Notes: a model not told the origin generated them from the letters alone. Counted from the stretch's first letter, positions 19,274 to 28,356 are shown. The stretch is DNA of 64,000 bases from Tessaracoccus caeni (GCF_029211185.1 NZ_JARGDO010000011.1:1-64000); one strand, 5' to 3'. Translations and numbers: made by a program.

Positions 19274-20113
19274 ATGCATCACCTCGTGGTCACCCTGCAT
19301 TGCCCTGATCGTCCGGGCATCGTGCACGCACTGACCGGCGCGATCGTCGCAGCCGAAGGCAACATCATCGAGTTGCAGCAGTTCTCGTCGCCCGATACCG
19401 GACGCTTCTTCACCCGCATCGAGGTGACCGGGGCGTCTGGGGACGATCTGACAAGGGAGATCGCCGGCGTCGCCGAAGGACTGTCGGCCACCTACCAGGT
19501 CGATGATGCCGGACGTCCCATGCGCACGCTGCTGCTGGCGTCGAAGGCCGAGCACTGCGTCAACGACCTGCTGTTCCGCGCCCGCGGGGGCGAGTTGCCG
19601 ATCGAGGTGGCCGGCATCATGGCCAATCATGCGGTGCTCGCGCCGATGGCCCGCTTCTACGGCGTGCCCTTCCGGCACCGCACGGTGACCCCCGATACCA
19701 AGGCGGCTTTCGAGGCCGAGGTGATGGAGTTCGTCACGTCGCACGACATTGAGCTGGTGGTGCTGGCCCGCTACATGCAGATCCTCAGCCCCGAGCTGTG
19801 CGAGTTCCTTGCCGGCCGGGCGATCAACATCCATCACTCGTTCCTGCCGGGCTTCAAGGGTGCAAACCCGTACCGCCAGGCCCATACCCGCGGCGTGAAG
19901 CTGATCGGCGCCACCGCCCACTTCGTGACCAGCGAACTCGACGAGGGCCCGATCATCGAGCAGAACGTGGTTCGCGTCGACCACTCCATGAGCGTGTCCA
20001 AGCTGGTGAGCAAGGGTCAGGCGCAGGAGTCGCAGACCCTGGCCGAGGCCGTGCGGCTGTTCGCGGAGCATCGGGTGCTGGCCGACGGCAGCCGGACCGT
20101 CATCTTCCGCTGA
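19274..20113 (+). CDS. purU: Formyltetrahydrofolate deformylase PurU
   Basis: A 279-residue enzyme that hydrolyses 10-formyl-THF to THF and formate, balancing one-carbon pools. Residues about 1-80 form an ACT domain (VVTLHCPDRPGIVHALTGAI) and about 85-279 a PurN-like formyltransferase fold with ARYMQILSP, INIHHSFLPGFKGANPY (catalytic Asn and His) and TSELDEGPIIEQ (catalytic Asp). The start is fixed by the ACT motif and the TACAGT box 7 nt upstream. It diverges from mdh and is followed 38 bp later by the CNNM gene. Confidence 0.95.
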   Translation: MHHLVVTLHCPDRPGIVHALTGAIVAAEGNIIELQQFSSPDTGRFFTRIEVTGASGDDLTREIAGVAEGLSATYQVDDAGRPMRTLLLASKAEHCVNDLLFRARGGELPIEVAGIMANHAVLAPMARFYGVPFRHRTVTPDTKAAFEAEVMEFVTSHDIELVVLARYMQILSPELCEFLAGRAINIHHSFLPGFKGANPYRQAHTRGVKLIGATAHFVTSELDEGPIIEQNVVRVDHSMSVSKLVSKGQAQESQTLAEAVRLFAEHRVLADGSRTVIFR

Positions 20114-20151
20114 TCTCGCGACCCGACAACAAGGGGGTATCAACCACTACC

Positions 20152-21474
20152 GTGTGGTCCGACATAGCACTGATCTTTCTCTTCATCCTGATCGGAGGCA
20201 CCTTCGCCGCGGCGGAGATGGCATTGGTCACCCTGCGCGACAGCCAGGTCAAGCAACTCGCGGGCAAGGGGCAGCGCGGGCGCACCGTCGAGAAGCTCAC
20301 CCGCAATCCCAACAACTTCCTGTCCGCCGTGCAGATCGGCGTGACGCTCTCTGGCTTCCTGTCGGCCTCCTTCGGCGCGGCCACCATCGCCCCGGACATC
20401 ACGCCGTCCATCGTGGCTCTCGGCGTGCCGGAGAGCGTCGCCTCACCGCTGGTGCTGGTGGTGATCACCATCGTGATCTCCTACTTCTCCATCGTGATCG
20501 GGGAGCTGACGGCCAAGCGGCTCGCTATGCAGCGGGCGGAGGCCTTCTCGCTGGCGCTCGCCCCGCTGGTGTCGGGCATCGCCACCCTGCTGCGCCCGGT
20601 GATCTGGTTCCTCGGCATCTCCACGGACGCTCTGGTCCGGGTGCTCGGCGGCGACCCCACTCAGGCCCGTGACGTGATGACCGACGACGAGATCCGTCAG
20701 ATGGTGTCCAACTCCGCGACGCTGGGACAGGAGGAGCGGCGCATCGTCGACGAGGTGTTCGACGCGGGCGAGCGCAGCCTGCGCGAGGTGATGGTGCCGC
20801 GTACCGAAGTCGACTTCCTGCCGGCCGACATGCCGATCCAGCAGGCCTACCGCGAGGTGCGAGGCGCCCCGCGCTCGCGTTACCCCGTGACGGACGGCAC
20901 GTCCGATCGGATCATCGGCTTCCTGCACGTGCGTGACCTGATGGACGTCGAGGGCGCAGCCCGGGCCGGCGACCTGCGCTCCATCGTGCGGCCGGTGCTG
21001 AGCCTGCCCGAGACGGTGAAGATCCTGCGCGCCATGACGGCGATGCGCAAGGAGGGGTCGCATCTGGCGATCGTGCGCGACGAGTACGGCGGCACCGCCG
21101 GCATCGTCACGCTCGAGGATCTGATGGAGGAGCTGATCGGCGACATCACCGACGAGTACGACGTTCCCGAGGCGCATACCGCGCGCATCGACGAGCTCGA
21201 CGGGCTCACCACGATCGAGGAGTTCGCGGATCTGACCGGCTACATCATTCCGGAAGGGCCCTACGACACCGTCGCCGGCTTCTTCATGGCCACTCACGGC
21301 GACCTGCCCGCCTTGAGGGAGAGCGTCACGGTGCAGCTGGCGCCGAAGGAGGCCGACGAGGACGCGGTCGACGGGGTGTTCACCCTCGAGGTGACCGCGA
21401 TGGACGGCCGCCGGGCCTCCTGGTTCGCCCTGCGGCGGGTCGAACAGCCCCAGGGGGAGGCCGACGATGCCTGA
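20152..21474 (+). CDS. CNNM/HlyC-CorC family membrane transporter-like protein
   Basis: A 440-residue protein. Residues 1-190 are a DUF21/CNNM membrane domain with about four hydrophobic segments (ALIFLFILIGGTFAAAEMAL; VLVVITIVISYFSIVIGE). Then come an acidic helix (MTDDEIRQM), two CBS domains (VMVPRTEVDFLP; EGSHLAIVRDEYGGTAGIVTLEDLMEELIGDI) and a C-terminal CorC_HlyC transporter-associated domain. Homologues bind Mg-ATP and take part in Mg2+ (or Co2+) efflux and resistance; the older haemolysin name is misleading. GTG 20152 is the first in-frame start next to the membrane domain, with AAGGGGG upstream at a long spacing. Its last 8 bp overlap the next gene. Confidence 0.88.
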   Translation: MWSDIALIFLFILIGGTFAAAEMALVTLRDSQVKQLAGKGQRGRTVEKLTRNPNNFLSAVQIGVTLSGFLSASFGAATIAPDITPSIVALGVPESVASPLVLVVITIVISYFSIVIGELTAKRLAMQRAEAFSLALAPLVSGIATLLRPVIWFLGISTDALVRVLGGDPTQARDVMTDDEIRQMVSNSATLGQEERRIVDEVFDAGERSLREVMVPRTEVDFLPADMPIQQAYREVRGAPRSRYPVTDGTSDRIIGFLHVRDLMDVEGAARAGDLRSIVRPVLSLPETVKILRAMTAMRKEGSHLAIVRDEYGGTAGIVTLEDLMEELIGDITDEYDVPEAHTARIDELDGLTTIEEFADLTGYIIPEGPYDTVAGFFMATHGDLPALRESVTVQLAPKEADEDAVDGVFTLEVTAMDGRRASWFALRRVEQPQGEADDA

Positions 21475-22678
21475 CGACGGATCCAATCTGCTGACCGGTC
21501 CGGAGATCGCCCCGCTGCTGGAGGCGGCGGTGACGCATGCGGGCGGACGCCTGGTGGAGTGGACGCTGGACCAGGTGGACCATTCGCCGGAGAAGTTCAC
21601 GACGGCCACCTACCAGGCCAGGATCGTCTGGGCGCATGGCGAGCGGGTCGAACTGCTGGGGGTCAGCATGAGGGCTCAGGGCCTGGAGCCATCGGACTCG
21701 AACGCGTTGATCTTCGAGCACGGCTCGCGTCGGGCCGCGGTGTGGTTGTACCCGCACGACCCCGACCTGCCGGGCCTGAAGCGGGCGACGTTCTCCACCA
21801 CGATGACCGAGATCCTGCGCGAGGCCGGGGTGCTTCCACCGACGGTGGGCCCGCATCAGGTGCAGCTGTCGATCGTCGCCTACCGGCCGCGGCGGCGCGC
21901 CGTCGTGAAGGTGGACGTGCCCGATCTGAAGGTGACGTTCTACGTGAAGGTGCTGAGGGAGCGCTTGTTCACCGACGTGCTGAACAAGCACGTGATGCTG
22001 CGCTCGGCGGGAGTGCCGGCGCCGGAGGTGGTGGCGCACACCGACGACTTCCTGCTTGTGCTGCGGGCCCTTCCCGGCCGGCCGCTGGCGCACGCGATCT
22101 TCGACGACGACGCCCCCTGCAAGGCCGAGCAGCTGATCGCCATCCTCGACGCGATGCCAGCCTCGGTGGCGAAGCTGGAGCGGCGTCCGGCCTGGCCCGA
22201 CTCGGTGCAGCACTACGCCCGCCTGGTGGGGGAGCCGCTGCCCGACGTCCGCGGCGACCTCGACCGCTTGGTGCAGACCATCGGCAGCGGGCTGTCCGGG
22301 CTCCCGAAGGGCGACGAGCCCACCCATGGCGACTTCCATGAGGGCCAGGTGCACGTCGGCGGCGGACGGATCCTTGGGGTGCTCGACGTGGACACCATCG
22401 GGCCCGGCCGCCGGGCCGACGATCTGGCCTGCTTGATCGCGCATCTGGCCACCATCAACGGCATGAACGCAGCCCAGGAAGCCAGGGTGCGCGCACTGCT
22501 GGCGCAGTGGGTTCCGGTGTTCGACCGGCGCGTGGATCCCGTCGAGTTGAGGCTGCGTGCAGCCGCGGTGATCATCTCGCTGGCCACTGGTCCGTACCGT
22601 CTCCAGGAGGCGGGCTGGCAGCAGCAGACGCACTCGATGATCCAGGCGGCGACCGCGCTTGTGAAGCAGGTGACGTGA
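21467..22678 (+). CDS. Aminoglycoside-phosphotransferase-fold protein with N-terminal extension
   Basis: A 403-residue protein. The C-terminal part (about 150-403) is a kinase-like APH fold: VKVLRERLFTDVLNKHVMLRSAGVPAPEVV includes the ATP-site Lys, THGDFHEGQVHV the catalytic loop and LGVLDVDTIGPGRRADDLA the metal-binding Asp. The first 150 residues form a separate alpha/beta region (WLYPHDPDLPGLKR) that I do not recognise. The substrate is unknown; maltokinase-like or other small-molecule kinase roles are possible. It overlaps the upstream CNNM gene by 8 bp, so translation is likely coupled. A drug-resistance role should not be assumed from the fold. Confidence 0.75.
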   Translation: MPDDGSNLLTGPEIAPLLEAAVTHAGGRLVEWTLDQVDHSPEKFTTATYQARIVWAHGERVELLGVSMRAQGLEPSDSNALIFEHGSRRAAVWLYPHDPDLPGLKRATFSTTMTEILREAGVLPPTVGPHQVQLSIVAYRPRRRAVVKVDVPDLKVTFYVKVLRERLFTDVLNKHVMLRSAGVPAPEVVAHTDDFLLVLRALPGRPLAHAIFDDDAPCKAEQLIAILDAMPASVAKLERRPAWPDSVQHYARLVGEPLPDVRGDLDRLVQTIGSGLSGLPKGDEPTHGDFHEGQVHVGGGRILGVLDVDTIGPGRRADDLACLIAHLATINGMNAAQEARVRALLAQWVPVFDRRVDPVELRLRAAAVIISLATGPYRLQEAGWQQQTHSMIQAATALVKQVT

Positions 22679-22742
22679 GGATGACACCGTAACCGGGTAG
22701 TGTGCTGCGAGGTTGTCCAATGTTTCAGGGAGGGAAGTCCGG

Positions 22743-23816
22743 ATGTCCGAGGACATGATCAAGATGCTGCCGAAGGTGGCGCTCCATGATCATCTGGACG
22801 GTGGCCTGCGGCCGCAGACCGTGATCGATCACTGCCGCGAGGCGTCCCAGGAGTTGCCGTCGTGCGACCCCAACACGCTTCGGCAATGGTTCTTCGACTC
22901 GGCTGATTCGGGGAACCTCGTCGACTATCTGCAGACCTTCGAGTACACCGTCGCCGCCATGCAGACGCGCGAGCATCTCAAGCGCGTTGCGCGCGAGTTC
23001 GTGCACGATCAGGCGGCTGACGGCGTCGTCTACGCCGAGGCGCGGTGGGCCCCGGAGCAGCACACTCGGCACGGCCTGAGCATGCGCCAGGCCGTCGAGG
23101 CGGTGCGCGACGGCCTGCACGAAGGCATGGCCGAGGCCGCCGAGGTGGGGGCGCCGATCGTCGCGCGTCAGATCCTGACCTCGATGCGGCATGGCGAGCC
23201 GACGCTCGACGTGGCCCAGCTGGCGGTGGAGTTCCGCGACGACACCGTCGTCGGATTCGACATCGCGGGCGCGGAGGACGGCTGGTCGCCCACCCGCTTC
23301 GACAAGGTCTTCGAGTTCCTGCGCCGCAAGAACATGCAGTACACCATCCATGCGGGCGAGGCCTCCGGCCCCAAGTCGATCTGGGAGGCCGTGCAGCTGT
23401 GCGGCGCTCGTCGGGTCGGCCACGGCGTGCGGATCTGCGAGGAGATCGACTTCGATCATCCCGACGGTCCCCGGATGGGCCGCCTGGCGCACTACCTGAT
23501 CGACACGCAGATCCCGCTGGAGATCGCGATCACCTCCAACGCCCAGACCGGCGTCGTGGAGCGGTTCGAGGACCACCCGGCCGGCGTGCTGCGCGAGCTC
23601 GGCTTCAACATCACCATCAACTGCGACAACCGCCTGATGAGCGGCACCACGATGTCGGAGGAATTCCGTCGCGGCTTCGAGGCCTTCGGCTGGGGCCTCT
23701 CCGACATGCACGAGATCACCGTCGCCGCCATGAACGCCGCCTTCTGCTCCCACGAGGAGAAGCAGCGCCTGCTCCGCGACCTGATCGAGCCGGCCTACGC
23801 GCGCTTCGGCCGGTGA
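22743..23816 (+). CDS. add: Adenosine deaminase
   Basis: A 357-residue enzyme converting adenosine or deoxyadenosine to inosine. Metal ligands are in LHDHLDGGLRP (the usual HxH) and IHAGEASG, the catalytic Glu is in HAGE, then VGHGVRI, and a late metal Asp in NCDNRLMSGT. AGGGAGGG precedes ATG 22743 by about 8 nt. Inosine made here could be phosphorolysed by the purine nucleoside phosphorylase at 40426-41226. The stop overlaps the next gene in GTGA. Confidence 0.93.
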   Translation: MSEDMIKMLPKVALHDHLDGGLRPQTVIDHCREASQELPSCDPNTLRQWFFDSADSGNLVDYLQTFEYTVAAMQTREHLKRVAREFVHDQAADGVVYAEARWAPEQHTRHGLSMRQAVEAVRDGLHEGMAEAAEVGAPIVARQILTSMRHGEPTLDVAQLAVEFRDDTVVGFDIAGAEDGWSPTRFDKVFEFLRRKNMQYTIHAGEASGPKSIWEAVQLCGARRVGHGVRICEEIDFDHPDGPRMGRLAHYLIDTQIPLEIAITSNAQTGVVERFEDHPAGVLRELGFNITINCDNRLMSGTTMSEEFRRGFEAFGWGLSDMHEITVAAMNAAFCSHEEKQRLLRDLIEPAYARFGR

Positions 23817-24697
23817 TCGTCGCCGCCGCCGACGGCTCCTCCCTGTCCAACCCCGGTCCCGCCGGCTGGGCCTGGTACGTCTCCGACGACGCGTGGGCAG
23901 CCGGCGGATGGGAACGCGGCACCAACAACATGGGCGAGCTCATGGCGGTGCTGGATCTGCTGCACTCCACCGCGCACGTCGATGAGCCGCTGCACGTGCT
24001 GTGCGACTCGCAGTACGTGATCAATTCGCTCACCAAGTGGCTGCCGGGCTGGAAGCGCAAGGGCTGGAAGAAGGGCGACGGGAAGCCGGTGTTGAACGTC
24101 GACCTGATGAAGGCGCTCGACGAGGCCCTGCGCGGACGCAAAGTGACGTTCGAGTGGGTCAAGGGGCATTCCGGCCACGATATGAACGAGGCCGCCGACC
24201 AGCGCGCCCGGGCCGCCGCCACCGCCTATCAGCAGGGCAAGGAACCCGATCGCGGTCCGGGCTACCCCGGATCGACGCCCCTTGAGGGGCGAGCGCCGGC
24301 GAGCCTCGAAACGGCCCAGCGCGAAGCCCCACGTGACGACGCACCCCAGCCCGACCTGTTCTCGGGTTCCGGGGGCATCGTCGAGGACGAGCCGGCTCCG
24401 CGACCCGTGCCCGGTTCGGCGTCGCCGCGCAACAAGGCTGCGCTGGTACGCGCGTCACGGTCCCTGTTCGACGCCCCGTCTCTCGCTCCGCGGCATCCCG
24501 ACTTCGTCTGTCACGCCGACGGTGCTGAACGCGATGCCTTGCCGTGGCCCGGTCCTGTCTCGGCCGAGCTGCTCTCGGTCGATGCGCTGGGTCCGGAGTC
24601 GGCGCTGGTTCGGGCGCAGACCGGCGACGCCTTGGCCGCGCTCGTGTGGATCCAGCTTCCCGGCGGCTGGTACCTGCGCTTCGCCGCGCTTTCCTGA
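23813..24697 (+). CDS. rnhA: Ribonuclease HI with C-terminal extension
   Basis: A 294-residue protein. Residues 1-145 are an RNase H fold that degrades the RNA strand of RNA-DNA hybrids: DGSSLSNPG (first Asp), NMGELMAVLD (Glu), CDSQYVINS (Asp), VKGHSGHDMNEAADQRAR (the His loop and last Asp). WLPGWKRKGWKKGDGKPV is the basic handle. After a disordered acidic/proline linker (about 150-195) there is a second region of about 100 residues (HADGAERDALPWPGP to the end) that I cannot assign. It starts at GTG in a 4-bp overlap with add. Standard bacterial RNase HI is about 150-160 residues, so the tail is the unusual part. Confidence 0.88.
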   Translation: MIVAAADGSSLSNPGPAGWAWYVSDDAWAAGGWERGTNNMGELMAVLDLLHSTAHVDEPLHVLCDSQYVINSLTKWLPGWKRKGWKKGDGKPVLNVDLMKALDEALRGRKVTFEWVKGHSGHDMNEAADQRARAAATAYQQGKEPDRGPGYPGSTPLEGRAPASLETAQREAPRDDAPQPDLFSGSGGIVEDEPAPRPVPGSASPRNKAALVRASRSLFDAPSLAPRHPDFVCHADGAERDALPWPGPVSAELLSVDALGPESALVRAQTGDALAALVWIQLPGGWYLRFAALS

Positions 24698-24777
24698 GGG
24701 CGGAGATGGGCCGAGGGCCTGATGACCGTCTCGGCCCCGAAGAAGACGAAAGTCGCTTCTGCGCTGTCGTACCCGCC

Positions 24778-24786
24778 TGTTAGGCT
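24778..24786 (+). promoter_or_regulatory. Extended -10 promoter of secreted paralogue 1
   Basis: TGTTAGGCT matches the pattern TGN-TANGCT that recurs before all four genes of the array. The -10 box begins 54 nt before the GTG. Confidence 0.6.
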
Positions 24787-24834
24787 CCCGCCATCGGTGG
24801 TCGAGGGCCCATCGACCCAACGAAGGGAGGCGCC

Positions 24835-25818
24835 GTGCAGGCTGCCAGGTCAATCAGATCCATCGTGAGGCGCACGATCGCCGCGGGAGTGATGCTCGCG
24901 CTGGCGTTCGTCGGACTCGTCGCTCAACCTGCTGCGGCGGGGGATACGGGCCTCATCATCAGCAAGGTCGGCTCGGCGAGCCCGGCCGTGAGGCTGGACC
25001 CCGGCCTCTACGAGATCACGTTCAGCTACTCCGCGTCGTCGTACGACCTGATGCAGTCGGCCTGGTTGATCTCGAAGGAAGACGGCGAGATCGTGCCGGA
25101 AATGGTCGTGGCGTTCGGCTCCGGCGAGAAGGGATCGTCGAGGCGGATCTTCCTGTCGGATGGTCGCAAGCTGTGGCTCGATGTTCATGTGGACGACGAT
25201 GTCGCCTGGCGCGCTACGGTCAAGCCGGTGATCGCTCCTACCGCGGTGAAGACGTCGCTGTCGGTATCCGCGAAGGGTGTGAATGCCTCGAAGCCGGTCC
25301 TGCTGGAGAAGGGCGTCTATTCCTATAAGGCGTCTTACTCCGGCAACGAGGACGACGTCGATGTGAACTTCGTGGCGATCAGCGCGTTCGATCTCGCGAG
25401 TCAACGGGAGCATGTCCTCGTCGAGCAGCAGCAATCCGTCGGCGGGAAGGAGACCGGCACCTTCATCGTCGCGCGGCGCGGCCTGGTCTGGATCGACACC
25501 GCGATCGCGTCGTTCGCCCCGTGGAAGGTCACCCTGAAGCGGCTGCCGGGCGTCACGTCGTCCGCCAATCCGAAGATCTCGGGGACGGCCAAGGTGGGCA
25601 AGACGCTGACGGCCAAGCCGGGAACGTGGAAGCCCTCTGGTGTGACGCTGAGCTACCAGTGGTATCGCGATGGCAAGAAGATCGAGGGCGCGACGAAGAA
25701 GACCTACAAGCTCACCAAGTCCGACAAGGGCAAGAAGATCGTGGTGAAGGTGAAGGGCAAGAAGTCCGGTTACTCGTGGACGACCAAGGCGTCCAAGGCC
25801 ACGTCGAAGGTCACGTAG
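24835..25818 (+). CDS. Secreted Ig-like repeat protein, paralogue 1 of 4
   Basis: A 327-residue protein with a signal peptide (RRTIAAGVMLALAFVGL, predicted cleavage after AQPAAAG). Residues about 38-240 are two consecutive beta-rich units, each built as 'LxxGxYxxxxSYS ... W' (VRLDPGLYEITFSYSAS and VLLEKGVYSYKASYSGN). Residues about 245-327 are one copy of an Ig-like repeat (PKISGTAKVGKTLTAKPGTW; YQWYRDGK; DKGKKIVVKVKGKKSGY). There is no LPxTG motif, so it should be secreted or loosely wall-bound through its very Lys-rich tail. GAAGGGAGG precedes the GTG. The function is unknown; the repeat type is common in actinobacterial adhesin-like and hydrolase proteins. Confidence 0.8.
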   Translation: MQAARSIRSIVRRTIAAGVMLALAFVGLVAQPAAAGDTGLIISKVGSASPAVRLDPGLYEITFSYSASSYDLMQSAWLISKEDGEIVPEMVVAFGSGEKGSSRRIFLSDGRKLWLDVHVDDDVAWRATVKPVIAPTAVKTSLSVSAKGVNASKPVLLEKGVYSYKASYSGNEDDVDVNFVAISAFDLASQREHVLVEQQQSVGGKETGTFIVARRGLVWIDTAIASFAPWKVTLKRLPGVTSSANPKISGTAKVGKTLTAKPGTWKPSGVTLSYQWYRDGKKIEGATKKTYKLTKSDKGKKIVVKVKGKKSGYSWTTKASKATSKVT

Positions 25819-25830
25819 GCCGGCATCGTT

Positions 25831-25866
25831 CGAGGGCCGCTTTCGCGATCGCGGAGGCGGCCCTCG
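25831..25866 (+). terminator. Terminator after secreted paralogue 1
   Basis: CGAGGGCCGC (25831-25840) pairs perfectly with GCGGCCCTCG (25857-25866); an inner CGCGATCGCG can extend the fold. A similar hairpin follows paralogue 3. Confidence 0.75.
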
Positions 25867-25882
25867 GCCTGTCCGCGCCGGC

Positions 25883-25891
25883 TGATACGCT
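25883..25891 (+). promoter_or_regulatory. Extended -10 promoter of secreted paralogue 2
   Basis: TGATACGCT, with the -10 box starting 53 nt before GTG 25939. It is preceded directly by the terminator of paralogue 1, so the gene is transcribed separately. Confidence 0.6.
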
Positions 25892-25938
25892 CCCCTCAAC
25901 GGCAGCATCGAGGCTGCTACGCATGGAGGGGGATCGCC

Positions 25939-26910
25939 GTGCAGGCGAACAGATCATTCACGTCGACGATGAGGCGCGCCGTTGTCGCATGCCTCGCGCT
26001 CGCGCTGGCCTTCACCGGCCTCGTCGCTCAGCCGGCCGCCGCGGCCACCTACAAGACGCTCAACGGCAAGGGCTCCTATATCTCGAAGGACTTCCGGCTG
26101 GATCCGGGGGTCTACCGGCTCGACTTCTCCTTCTACGGCGAAACCAACGACTACGTCCGGGTCTACCTCAGGAGCGAGATCTACGGCGACGTCGACCTGG
26201 TGGCCGACGATGTGGCGCCTTCAGGCTCGACGCGACGCATCGTCGGGTCGGACGGCGAGGCGCTCTGGCTCGATGTGGACGTGGCCGACGACGTGCGCTG
26301 GACGGCGACCTTCGCGCCCGAGTCGCTGCCCAACAACGGGGTGAAGTCGTTCTCGACCTCGGGTCACGGGATGAGCACCTCCGACCTGTACGTGCTGGAG
26401 AAGGGCACCTATTCCTACACGGCCTCGTACTCCGGCAACACGTACGACGGCCAGCCAGGTGCCGTCGAACTGGTGGCCGTCGATGCCACGGCAGGCAAGG
26501 GGCACATCCTTGTCGAGGCCAAGGCATCGTCGAAGGGCACGAAGACGGGCACCTTCACGATCAAGGAACGCGCCTATTTCTGGATCGATGCCTATGCCTG
26601 GCCCAGCGCCACCTGGAAGGTCAAGGCCAAGCTGCTGAAGAAGATGACCACCTCGCCGACGCCGAAGATCTCTGGCACCGCGAAGGTGGGTAAGACGCTG
26701 ACGGCGAAGCCGGGGACGTGGAAGCCGTCGGGTGTGAAGCTCGGCTATCAGTGGTACCGGGATGGCAAGAAGATCTCGGGAGCGACGAAGTCGACCTACA
26801 AGGTCTCGAAGTCGGACAAGGGCAAGCGGATCACTGTGAAGGTGACGGGCTCGAAATCTGGCTATATCTCCGTCACCAAGACATCCGGCAAGACGTCGAA
26901 GGTCACGTAG
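25939..26910 (+). CDS. Secreted Ig-like repeat protein, paralogue 2 of 4
   Basis: A 323-residue protein of the same architecture: signal peptide (VVACLALALAFTGLVAQPAAAA), two beta-rich units (FRLDPGVYRLDFSFYG; YVLEKGTYSYTASYSGN) and one C-terminal Ig-like repeat (PKISGTAKVGKTLTAKPGTW ... YQWYRDGKKISGATKSTY). The repeat DNA is nearly identical to those in the neighbouring genes, while the N-terminal units have diverged, suggesting the repeats are homogenised by recombination and the front domains vary. GGAGGGGG precedes the GTG. I see only a weak terminator-like fold after the stop. Function unknown. Confidence 0.8.
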   Translation: MQANRSFTSTMRRAVVACLALALAFTGLVAQPAAAATYKTLNGKGSYISKDFRLDPGVYRLDFSFYGETNDYVRVYLRSEIYGDVDLVADDVAPSGSTRRIVGSDGEALWLDVDVADDVRWTATFAPESLPNNGVKSFSTSGHGMSTSDLYVLEKGTYSYTASYSGNTYDGQPGAVELVAVDATAGKGHILVEAKASSKGTKTGTFTIKERAYFWIDAYAWPSATWKVKAKLLKKMTTSPTPKISGTAKVGKTLTAKPGTWKPSGVKLGYQWYRDGKKISGATKSTYKVSKSDKGKRITVKVTGSKSGYISVTKTSGKTSKVT

Positions 26911-26974
26911 CCGGTCTCCGTCGAGGGCCACGCCTGCCCTGGCTGACGCGACCCTTCCGTCTGTCCGGGGTCGT

Positions 26975-26983
26975 TGATACGCT
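26975..26983 (+). promoter_or_regulatory. Extended -10 promoter of secreted paralogue 3
   Basis: TGATACGCT, identical to that of paralogue 2, with the -10 box starting 53 nt before GTG 27031. Confidence 0.6.
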
Positions 26984-27030
26984 CCTTTTACCCGGCGCAG
27001 GGGCCGTCAGGTGTACCGAAGGGGGTTGCC

Positions 27031-28287
27031 GTGCAGACGCAGACATCAATCTTTTCGACCGTGAGACGCGTGATCGTGGTGGGCGTGGTGCTCGCGCTCG
27101 CGCTTACCGGACTCGTCGCTCGACCGGCTGCGGCGGGGGACGGTGGTTTCACCGTCAGCGGGGTCGGACCAGGTGAGCCGGCGCTGAACGTCGAGAAGGG
27201 CTTCTACGAGCTTGATTTCGAGTATTCGGCGCCGGAGCCCGGCGGCGGGCCGCTGGTGTGGGTGATGTGGAAGGTCGAGCACAACGGCGACTGGGTTCCG
27301 GATACCCTCGTCGCCAATGCCTTCGACGAAGCGGGAACGACCAAGCGGGTCTTCTACTCCGATGGCAGGGAGTACTGGCTCGGCGTTCAAGCCTCCGATG
27401 ACGTGGAGTGGAGCGCGACGGTCCGGCCTCTGACCGAACCCACCACGGTGAAGACGTCGCTGTCGGCATCGGCCAAGGGCTTGAGCGCCTCGCGGCTCGT
27501 CTTGCTGGAGAAGGGGGTCTACTCGTATAGCGCTTCGTACTCCGGCAACCGCGGGCAGAACGTGCATATCAGCGTGCAGGATCGCTTCGGTTCGCGGATG
27601 CACAACCTCGTCTGGGAGGACGAGTCCAGCAGCGGAAAGGAGACCGGCACCTTCACCATCACCGAGAGAGGACTGGTCTGGGTCGACGCCCTCGTGGGGC
27701 CGGGTACGTCGTGGAAGGTCGACGCCAAACTCGTCGCCTCGAAGAAGCTGACGGCGACGCCGACGCCGAAGATTTCGGGTACGGCTCAGGTGGGTAAGAC
27801 GCTGACGGTGAAGCCGGATACGTGGAAGCCGTCTGGGGTGAAGCTGAGCTATCAGTGGCTGCGCGACGGCAAGGCGATCAAGGGCGCGACGAAGTCGACC
27901 TACAAGCTCACCAGCTCGGATAAGGGCAAGAAGATCTCGGTGAAGGTGAAGGGATCCAAGTCTGGTTACAGCTCGGTGACCAAGACGTCGTCGAAGACGA
28001 AGGCGGTCAAGGCCGGAAAGTTGTCGTCGACGCCGACGCCCAAGATCTCGGGGACCGCGAAGCTCGGCAAGACGCTGACCGTGAAGCCGGGCACCTGGAA
28101 GCCGTCGGGCGTGAAGTTCAGCTACCAGTGGTACCGCAATGGCAAGAAGATCTCGGGAGCGACGAAGTCGACCTACAAGATCTCCAAGTACAACGTCGGC
28201 AAGAAGATCACGGTGAAGGTGAAGGGATCCAAGTCGGGCTACACCTCCGTGACGAAGACATCCAAGGCCACATCGAAGGTCCCGTAG
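27031..28287 (+). CDS. Secreted Ig-like repeat protein, paralogue 3 of 4
   Basis: A 418-residue protein: signal peptide (VIVVGVVLALALTGLVARPAAAG), two beta-rich units (LNVEKGFYELDFEYS; VLLEKGVYSYSASYSGN) and two Ig-like repeats of about 85 residues joined by a Lys-rich hinge (KTKAVKAGKLSSTP). The frame is open upstream of GTG 27031, but GAAGGGGG precedes this GTG and the signal peptide begins directly after it. The second repeat differs slightly (KYNVGKKITVKVKG). It is longer than paralogues 1 and 2 by exactly one repeat. Function unknown; predicted extracellular. Confidence 0.8.
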   Translation: MQTQTSIFSTVRRVIVVGVVLALALTGLVARPAAAGDGGFTVSGVGPGEPALNVEKGFYELDFEYSAPEPGGGPLVWVMWKVEHNGDWVPDTLVANAFDEAGTTKRVFYSDGREYWLGVQASDDVEWSATVRPLTEPTTVKTSLSASAKGLSASRLVLLEKGVYSYSASYSGNRGQNVHISVQDRFGSRMHNLVWEDESSSGKETGTFTITERGLVWVDALVGPGTSWKVDAKLVASKKLTATPTPKISGTAQVGKTLTVKPDTWKPSGVKLSYQWLRDGKAIKGATKSTYKLTSSDKGKKISVKVKGSKSGYSSVTKTSSKTKAVKAGKLSSTPTPKISGTAKLGKTLTVKPGTWKPSGVKFSYQWYRNGKKISGATKSTYKISKYNVGKKITVKVKGSKSGYTSVTKTSKATSKVP

Positions 28288-28307
28288 TCCGCGAAACCTC
28301 TTGAATC

Positions 28308-28339
28308 GAGGGCCGTCCCGCAATCGCGGGGCGGCCCTC
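28308..28339 (+). terminator. Terminator after secreted paralogue 3
   Basis: GAGGGCCG and the adjoining CCCGC pair with GCGGG and CGGCCCTC across a short AATC loop. The fold is closely similar to the hairpin after paralogue 1, so gene and terminator appear to have been duplicated as a unit. Confidence 0.75.
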
Positions 28340-28356
28340 ATTATGTCAGGCGGCGC

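Noticed and set aside
20152-21474. Haemolysin
   Set aside because: The CNNM, CBS and CorC_HlyC domain order indicates a Mg2+-related transporter; the haemolysin label is historical.
21467-22678. Antibiotic resistance by aminoglycoside phosphorylation
   Set aside because: The fold is shared by many metabolic kinases. The N-terminal half is unrelated to known resistance enzymes and the setting is housekeeping.
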